44,254 nucleotides of DNA from JBBDWK01 sp040902885 (GTDB lineage Bacteria; Acidobacteriota; Terriglobia; Bryobacterales; Bryobacteraceae): the NCBI GenBank assembly GCA_040902885.1, contig JBBDWK010000015.1:1-44254 (forward strand). The letters run 5' to 3'. The notes under the pieces were generated by a model. It saw nothing but the letters and a program-made list of their open reading frames with translations. It did no database searches and was not told where the DNA came from. The translations under genes and the position numbers were made by a program. This document shows positions 39,579 to 44,254 of this stretch, piece by piece. Position 1 is the stretch's first letter, and each line of letters opens with the position of its first letter.

Positions 39579-41048
39579 ATGTCACAGGTTCAGGTAGACC
39601 ACCTGCGCGCGAAAGAGATCCCGGAGCGCGCCGGGAAAACCCTCCGCTATCGCCTGACAGCGGGCGCGTTCCTGGTTCTGCTTTATTTCATCGTCGTGTT
39701 TCTGATTCCCAGGCCGGAGGCCGTGACGCCCGAGGGATGGCGGCTCTTCGCCGTCTTCGTGGCTACCGTCGGCGGCCTGATGCTGCAGCCCATCCCCGGC
39801 GGCGCCCTGGTCCTGGTAGCGGTGACCCTCGTTTCCGTGATCGGCGGAGTCACCATCCAGACCGCGCTGGGCGGCTTCGGGGATCCTACCGTCTGGCTGG
39901 TGATTGCGGCCTTCGTGATCTCGGACGCGCTGCTGAAGACCGGTCTCGCGCGCCGCATCGCGCTGATGTTTGTCCGGGCGTTCGGCAAGAGCTCGCTGGG
40001 CGTTTCCTACGCGCTCTCCCTAACGGATATGGTGCTGGCCAGCGTGATCCCCTCGAATGGCGCGCGCTCCGGAGGCGTGGTGCTGCCCATCGCGCGTTCC
40101 ATCACCGAATTGTACGGCTCCCATCCCGGCCCCACCGCCGGTGTGCTGGGCGCTTTTCTGATGACGGCCGTGTACCAGAACATCTGCGTGACCGCGGCCA
40201 TGTTTCTCACCGGCCAGGCGAGCAACCCGCTGGCGGCTAAGATCGCGGAGGATGCGTTCGGTTACCCGGTCAGTTGGTTAGGTTGGCTGGCCGCGGGGAT
40301 CATACCGGGAATGTGCTCGTTGCTTGTGGGGCCGCTGCTCATCTACAAGCTGCATCCGCCAACGGTGACGAAGACTCCGGAAGCGGCCGCGTTCGCGGCC
40401 GAAGAGCTGCGCAAGATGGGGCGGATGAATCGCGGGCAGACCATTGTCGCCCTGGTCTTCGTTTCGGTCTGCGGCCTCTGGGCAACCACGCCGTTTCATG
40501 GCCTCGATATTGCTGTGCCCGCGCTGCTTGGTTCCTGCGTCCTGCTGCTGACGGGGGTGCTGACGTGGCACGACGTAACGAGCAACCGCATAGCCTGGGA
40601 TATCTTCATCTGGTACGGAGGGCTGGTGCAGCTCGGCAAAATGCTGAACAATACCGGCGTCACCACCGAGTTTGCGAAGGCAGTGGGCGCGACCTTCGCC
40701 GGCGCACACTGGTACGTGCTCTTCGCCATCGCGCTCGGCGTCTACTTCTACGCGCATTACGGATTCGCCAGCATCACGGCGCACATTCTCTCCATGTTCG
40801 GGCCGTTTACCGCCGTCTTGCTCGCGCGGGACGCGCCCGTGGGCCTGGTATTCTTCGCATTCGCGTGCTTCACCAATCTTGCCGCCGGGCTCACCAACTA
40901 TGGCACCACGCCGTCGCCGATGTTTTTCGCTACGGGTTACGTATCCTTCGCGCGCTGGTGGAAGATCGGTTTCATTATCTCCGTGGCCAACATCCTGATC
41001 TGGTCCACCATCGGATTCGCATGGTGGAAGGCGATCGGCGTGTGGTAG
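39579..41048 (+). CDS. DASS-family (CitT/SodiT-like) dicarboxylate/anion transporter
   Basis: A 489-residue inner-membrane carrier with about 11-13 helices. It resembles the plastid 2-oxoglutarate/malate translocator branch: GGFGDPTVWLVIAAFVISDALLKTGLARRIAL, SVIPSNGARSGGVVLPI (re-entrant SNT-type motif region), NRIAWDIFIWYGGLVQLGKMLNNTG, and the second hairpin NLAAGLTNYGTTPSPMFFATGYV. Substrates are probably di- or tricarboxylates exchanged or co-transported with sodium. ATG 39579 has GGGAG six bases upstream. The HAD and enolase-superfamily genes follow on the same strand, which would suit uptake of an organic or sugar acid that they metabolise. Confidence 0.9.
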   Translation: MSQVQVDHLRAKEIPERAGKTLRYRLTAGAFLVLLYFIVVFLIPRPEAVTPEGWRLFAVFVATVGGLMLQPIPGGALVLVAVTLVSVIGGVTIQTALGGFGDPTVWLVIAAFVISDALLKTGLARRIALMFVRAFGKSSLGVSYALSLTDMVLASVIPSNGARSGGVVLPIARSITELYGSHPGPTAGVLGAFLMTAVYQNICVTAAMFLTGQASNPLAAKIAEDAFGYPVSWLGWLAAGIIPGMCSLLVGPLLIYKLHPPTVTKTPEAAAFAAEELRKMGRMNRGQTIVALVFVSVCGLWATTPFHGLDIAVPALLGSCVLLLTGVLTWHDVTSNRIAWDIFIWYGGLVQLGKMLNNTGVTTEFAKAVGATFAGAHWYVLFAIALGVYFYAHYGFASITAHILSMFGPFTAVLLARDAPVGLVFFAFACFTNLAAGLTNYGTTPSPMFFATGYVSFARWWKIGFIISVANILIWSTIGFAWWKAIGVW

Positions 41049-41072
41049 ACGGCCGCGTTAAAGTGGAAGTTC

Positions 41073-41681
41073 ATGATCAGGACGGTTATCTTCGACCTCG
41101 GAAAGGTCCTCATCCCGTTTGATTTCACGCGGGGATACCGGGCTTTGGAAGAACTGTGCGGCTGTCCGGCCGGAGACATCCCACGGCGCATCGGCGCCAC
41201 CGGGCTGGTGCCGCGCTTCGAGGCCGGCCAGGTCGGCCCGGAGGATTTTGTCCGCCAGCTCTGCAGCGCGCTCGAGATGGAGCTGGACTTCGAGAAATTC
41301 CGCGAAATCTGGAGCTGCATCTTCCTGTTCGAGCCGCTGATTCCGGAATCCATGATCGTGCGGCTCGGCGAGCGCTACCGGCTGCTTCTGCTCTCCAATA
41401 CCAACGCGCTTCACTTTCCCATGCTGCGGGAGAGTTTTCCGCTGCTCAATCATTTTCACGACTACGTGCTGTCCTACGAGGTCGGGGCCATGAAGCCATC
41501 GCCGCGCATCTATGCGGAGGCCATCGCGCGGTCCGGCTGCCAGCCTGACGAGTGCTTCTTCACGGACGATGTAGCGGAGTACGTTGAGGGAGCGCGGCGG
41601 GCGGGAATGGACGCCGTGCAGTTTCAGAATTGCGCGCAGCTCCAGAACGAGCTGCTTTCGCGCGGGATCGACTGGAGGTAA
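41073..41681 (+). CDS. HAD-superfamily hydrolase (subfamily IA, YihX-like)
   Basis: A 202-residue phosphatase-type HAD protein. Motif I is IFDLGKVLIPFD: the nucleophile Asp is present but the usual second Asp (DxD) is Gly, as in YihX-like members (DLGxV). Motif II is LLLLSNTN, motif III the Lys of GAMKPSPRIYAEAI, and motif IV CFFTDDVAEYVEGARRAGMDAVQF. A helical cap lies between residues 20 and 85. Expected to dephosphorylate a sugar phosphate, for example a product of the neighbouring dehydratases. It ends two bases before the enolase-superfamily start, with GGAGG (41674-41678) inside its last codons. Confidence 0.88.
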   Translation: MIRTVIFDLGKVLIPFDFTRGYRALEELCGCPAGDIPRRIGATGLVPRFEAGQVGPEDFVRQLCSALEMELDFEKFREIWSCIFLFEPLIPESMIVRLGERYRLLLLSNTNALHFPMLRESFPLLNHFHDYVLSYEVGAMKPSPRIYAEAIARSGCQPDECFFTDDVAEYVEGARRAGMDAVQFQNCAQLQNELLSRGIDWR

Positions 41682-41683
41682 GG

Positions 41684-42838
41684 ATGACAGCCGTCATGCA
41701 AGCCAAACGTGCGCGTCTGGCTGCCTTGGCCGCGGCGCAATCGCCAGCGGCAACCGGGTCTGGCGACGAAGGTCTCGAGATTGCCGGCCTGAGCGTTTAC
41801 CCTTTGCGCGAGCCGGTTTCGCGCCGCGGCTACACCGTGGTGAAGCTCGCGACGAAGGGAGGATTGACCGGCTTCGGCGAGTGCGCGAGCGTCAAGCCCC
41901 ATGAACTCGCCGCGGCCCGGAACGTGGTGATAGGGAGGCCCGCGAGCAATTACGAGGGCCTGCGGCACGGCTTGAGAACACTGCCCGGCCTGGAGGCGGC
42001 GGTAGGCATGGCGGCGCTCGATGTCCTTGGCAAATTGTCGAAAGCGCCGGTTTACCAGGTGCTCGGCGGCCCAACGCGTAACAAGGCGCGGGCGCTTTGC
42101 CGGCTGCACGGCGAGTCGGATAAAGAGCTGGTCTCATCGCTCGCGAAGGCGCGCGAGGCCGGCTTTCGGGCGTTCGCGGTTCCCGCGCCGGCGCCGACCG
42201 CGCGCAATCATGGCCGGGCGTTCGTGGATGCGGTGCGCCGGCGCATGGACGCACTCCGGGCCGCGGGTGGAGAAAACAGCGATTTTGTGCTGGACGCGAG
42301 CGGCGCGCTCACGCCCGGCGATGCGGCCGTCGCCGCCGCCGCGCTCGAGCGGTTTCACCTGCTCTGGTTCGACGAGCCCTGCCGCGTCGCGAACCTGGCC
42401 GCCGTTCGCAAAATCTCCGAGGAGTGCGTGACGCCCGTGGGCTTCGGGCGGAACATCGACGATGCCAGCCTCTTCCAAGATCTGCTGCGCGAGCAGGCGA
42501 TTGACGTGCTGCGTCCCGATATCGGCCGCGCCAGCATCGGACGGATCCGGCGTCTGGCAGCCCTCGCCGAGACCTATTACGTGGCCGTGGCTCCTTACCA
42601 CGATGGAGGACCGGTCGCCTCGGCGGCCGCGTTGCATCTCGCCGCCAGCCTGCCTAACTTCTTCATCCAGCAGATTCCCTTTCCCGCCGCCGAGGAGGAC
42701 CGCCGCATGCGCGCCGAATTGACCGGCCAGCCGGTGGAGAACATTAGGGAAGGTTATGCCGATCTGGTGACGGGTCCGGGCCTCGGGATCGCCGTGAACG
42801 AAGCTGCACTCGAAAGATACCGGGAGCGTGGAGCATGA
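41684..42838 (+). CDS. Enolase-superfamily protein with degenerate active site
   Basis: The 384-residue protein has the capping domain and barrel of the mandelate racemase/muconate lactonising group (GGLTGFGECASV, AALDVLGKLSKAPVYQVLGGP). Metal ligands one and two are present, D204 (VLDASG) and E231 (WFDEPC). The third, normally Glu in a G-E-N/R motif, is Arg256 (VGFGRNIDD). The KxK catalytic strand is replaced by FAVPAPAP (164-171). Catalysis by the usual mechanism is therefore doubtful. ATG 41684 is set by GGAGG five bases upstream; an upstream in-frame start would overlap the HAD gene. Its stop overlaps the next gene's ATG, so it may be a structural or regulatory partner of that intact homologue. 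Confidence 0.85.
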   Translation: MTAVMQAKRARLAALAAAQSPAATGSGDEGLEIAGLSVYPLREPVSRRGYTVVKLATKGGLTGFGECASVKPHELAAARNVVIGRPASNYEGLRHGLRTLPGLEAAVGMAALDVLGKLSKAPVYQVLGGPTRNKARALCRLHGESDKELVSSLAKAREAGFRAFAVPAPAPTARNHGRAFVDAVRRRMDALRAAGGENSDFVLDASGALTPGDAAVAAAALERFHLLWFDEPCRVANLAAVRKISEECVTPVGFGRNIDDASLFQDLLREQAIDVLRPDIGRASIGRIRRLAALAETYYVAVAPYHDGGPVASAAALHLAASLPNFFIQQIPFPAAEEDRRMRAELTGQPVENIREGYADLVTGPGLGIAVNEAALERYRERGA

Positions 42839-44136
42839 AGCGACGGAACTTTCTGAACATGGGAGCGGCGCTCTGGGCGGGCCGGCCGGCAGCCGGAGCG
42901 GATTGCGGCTGCGCGTTTCTGGCTCAGAACGCGCTCGGCGGCGAGGCCTTCCGCGGGGTCGGATCGCGCATCAGAATCACCAACATGAAAGTGTTCGGCG
43001 TCTCGCTCACGCCGGACTCGGATCGCCCCTATGTCTTCGTCAAGCTGGAGACCGACGCCGGCGTGGTTGGATGGGGCGAAGGCACGCTTGAAGGCAAGGC
43101 CGCCGCGGTAATCGCCTGCGTCAACGACTTCCGCGAGTTCCTCATCGGCAGCGACCCGATGCAGGTGGAGCACCACTGGCAGTCGATGTACGTTCACAGC
43201 TTCTACCGCGCCGGTCCGGTGATGGGCTCGGCCATCTCGGGCATCGACCAGGCTCTGTGGGACATCCGCGGAAAAGTTCTGGGAATGCCGGTGTACAAAC
43301 TGCTCGGCGGGCCGGTCGATCCGCGCGGGGTGCGCGGGTACTATCACGCCCGGGCGCGGACAAAAGAAGACTTGCAGAAATTGCGGCAAACGGCAATGCG
43401 CCTCGGCGTCTCCTGCTTTAAGAGCGGAATTCCGGGTTATTACGAGTGGATTGAGACAACCGCGGCGATCAAGCGCGCCGTAAGCTCCATGGAAATGCTG
43501 CGCGAGAATCTCGGTCCCGACATCGATATCGGGATCGATTTCCACGCCAAGACCAGTCCCTCCGTTGCCTCGATTCTGGTCAAGGAGGTGGAGCCGCTCA
43601 ACCTGCTGTTCGTCGAGGAGCCGTGCCCGCCGGAAAACGTCAAAGCCATGGCTCGCATCGCGCGGCGCTCCACAACGCCAATCGCAACCGGAGAGAGGCT
43701 GGTCGCTTCGTACAGTTGCCGGGAGCTGGTGGAAATGGGCGTGGCGGACATTCTGCAGACGGACATCAACCATGTTGGCGGTATCACGGCGCTTTGGAAA
43801 GTAGGAGCGCTGGCGGAAGTTTCCGGCGTATCCATGGCGCCGCACGCCTGCGAAGGACCCATCGGCGGCCTGGCCACGGTACACGTGGATGCCGCCATGC
43901 CGAATTTCCTGGTGCAGGAGATTTGCAGCGGCGTCGAGCCGGAGATGAAAGAAAAGGTCTGGGAGGAGTGGCTGGGCTTCCCGGCGATGCGCATGGTGGA
44001 CGGCCGCTTCCCGCTGCCCCAGAAGCCGGGCCTCGGTTTCGATCTCAGCGAAGATGCGCTGCGGAAGTATCCTTTCGGCGGAACACGGCCCATGGCGCGC
44101 GTGTTTTTCGGCGACGGGTCGGTAGCGGCCTGGTAG
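42835..44136 (+). CDS. Enolase-superfamily sugar-acid dehydratase (D-galactonate dehydratase-like), Tat-type leader
   Basis: The 433-residue protein starts with a twin-arginine-like leader (KRRNFLNMGAALWAG). The active site is complete: metal ligands D235, E261 and E287, catalytic-type H237 (DFH) and H337 (APHACEGP), and D310. The spacings D-E-E of 26 and 26 and H-H of 100 equal those I recall for E. coli D-galactonate dehydratase (D183, E209, E235, H185, H285). It should remove water from a sugar acid to give a 2-keto-3-deoxy acid. ATGA overlap (42835-42838) couples it to the degenerate homologue. An exported enolase-superfamily dehydratase would be uncommon; the leader could also be vestigial. 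The exact substrate is uncertain. Confidence 0.88.
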   Translation: MKRRNFLNMGAALWAGRPAAGADCGCAFLAQNALGGEAFRGVGSRIRITNMKVFGVSLTPDSDRPYVFVKLETDAGVVGWGEGTLEGKAAAVIACVNDFREFLIGSDPMQVEHHWQSMYVHSFYRAGPVMGSAISGIDQALWDIRGKVLGMPVYKLLGGPVDPRGVRGYYHARARTKEDLQKLRQTAMRLGVSCFKSGIPGYYEWIETTAAIKRAVSSMEMLRENLGPDIDIGIDFHAKTSPSVASILVKEVEPLNLLFVEEPCPPENVKAMARIARRSTTPIATGERLVASYSCRELVEMGVADILQTDINHVGGITALWKVGALAEVSGVSMAPHACEGPIGGLATVHVDAAMPNFLVQEICSGVEPEMKEKVWEEWLGFPAMRMVDGRFPLPQKPGLGFDLSEDALRKYPFGGTRPMARVFFGDGSVAAW

Positions 44137-44211
44137 CGCGGGTTTTAGCCTGCGCACCGGTTTCAACCGGTGCCGGAGAATGGGACTGAAGTCCCGAGCG
44201 GGCTTTAGCCC
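44137..44211. repeat. Cluster of four small hairpins (REP-like), downstream of the dehydratase gene
   Basis: Four palindromes follow one another after the stop codon: 44137-44154 (seven pairs including two G-U, loop TTTA), 44154-44173 (nine perfect pairs around TC), 44182-44195 (GGGACT-GA-AGTCCC) and 44200-44211 (GGGC-TTTA-GCCC). Cores of the TTTA/TTCA/TGAA kind with variable GC arms recall dispersed intergenic repeats; together they could also end transcription, though no T-run follows. The rest, to 44254, holds nothing recognisable. Confidence 0.6.
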
Positions 44212-44254
44212 AATGCCACTTAGTTTTGGGTAGGGGTCCGGGCAACTAAAACAT

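Overview
The window reads as chromosomal DNA of a high-GC Gram-negative soil bacterium, most likely an acidobacterium of the Bryobacterales/'Candidatus Solibacter' type. This is inferred from gene content: cytochrome-like PSCyt1/DUF1549/DUF1553 proteins paired with Tat-type DUF1501 proteins, an Oar-like TonB-dependent receptor with an N-terminal carboxypeptidase-regulatory domain, and several Tat-signal Gfo/Idh/MocA oxidoreductases with TIM-barrel isomerase partners. No rRNA, tRNA or CRISPR array was seen.

Layout. (1) 1-590 is a decayed patch: a long hairpin with a tandem-repeat loop, a frameshifted insertion-sequence transposase start, and on the minus strand the frameshifted first 90 codons of a DNA topoisomerase IB, cut off where the IS sequence begins (near 320). 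(2) 687-7183 is a tight plus-strand housekeeping run: a PPi-type phosphofructokinase, a methyltransferase, larC, metG, tatD and an orphan ABC-2 export permease. (3) 7245-10672 holds an HxlR regulator, a beta-propeller gene overlapping a MoaD/ThiS-like gene, a VOC protein, a membrane-anchored cytochrome c and a small exported protein. (4) 10712-17917 (minus) is one catabolic operon: PSCyt1/DUF1553, DUF1501, amidohydrolase, TIM-barrel isomerase, Gfo/Idh oxidoreductase. Upstream of it lies the C-terminal relic of another DUF1501 gene. (5) 18052-22173 has a second oxidoreductase set on both strands, including a paralogue of the first Gfo/Idh-isomerase pair. (6) 22221-36336 looks like a nutrient-uptake locus: a GntR/FCD repressor divergent from a TonB-dependent receptor, then TPR, two tandem PSCyt1/DUF1553-DUF1501 pairs and an aspartoacylase-like zinc enzyme. 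A 22-bp palindrome lies over a good sigma70 promoter in the divergent gap. (7) 36422-37487 is an amidohydrolase/CIA30 pseudogene. (8) 37510-44136 carries an S1/P1 nuclease, a small membrane protein, a SIMPL-domain protein, a DASS-type anion transporter, a HAD hydrolase and two overlapping enolase-superfamily genes, one with a degenerate active site and one with a complete D-galactonate-dehydratase-like site. The window ends in four small hairpins.

How the genes work together (inference). The receptor, TPR and cytochrome/DUF1501 genes would import and process an unknown polymer or glycoside at the cell envelope. The Tat-type Gfo/Idh oxidoreductases, isomerases and amidohydrolase would act on released sugars or aromatic units. 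The transporter and enolase-superfamily dehydratase at the right end would handle organic or sugar acids. Substrates cannot be read from the sequence. The best leads for something undescribed are the propeller-MoaD/ThiS overlap pair, the GntR-controlled receptor locus with duplicated cytochrome-DUF1501 modules, and the degenerate/intact enolase pair.
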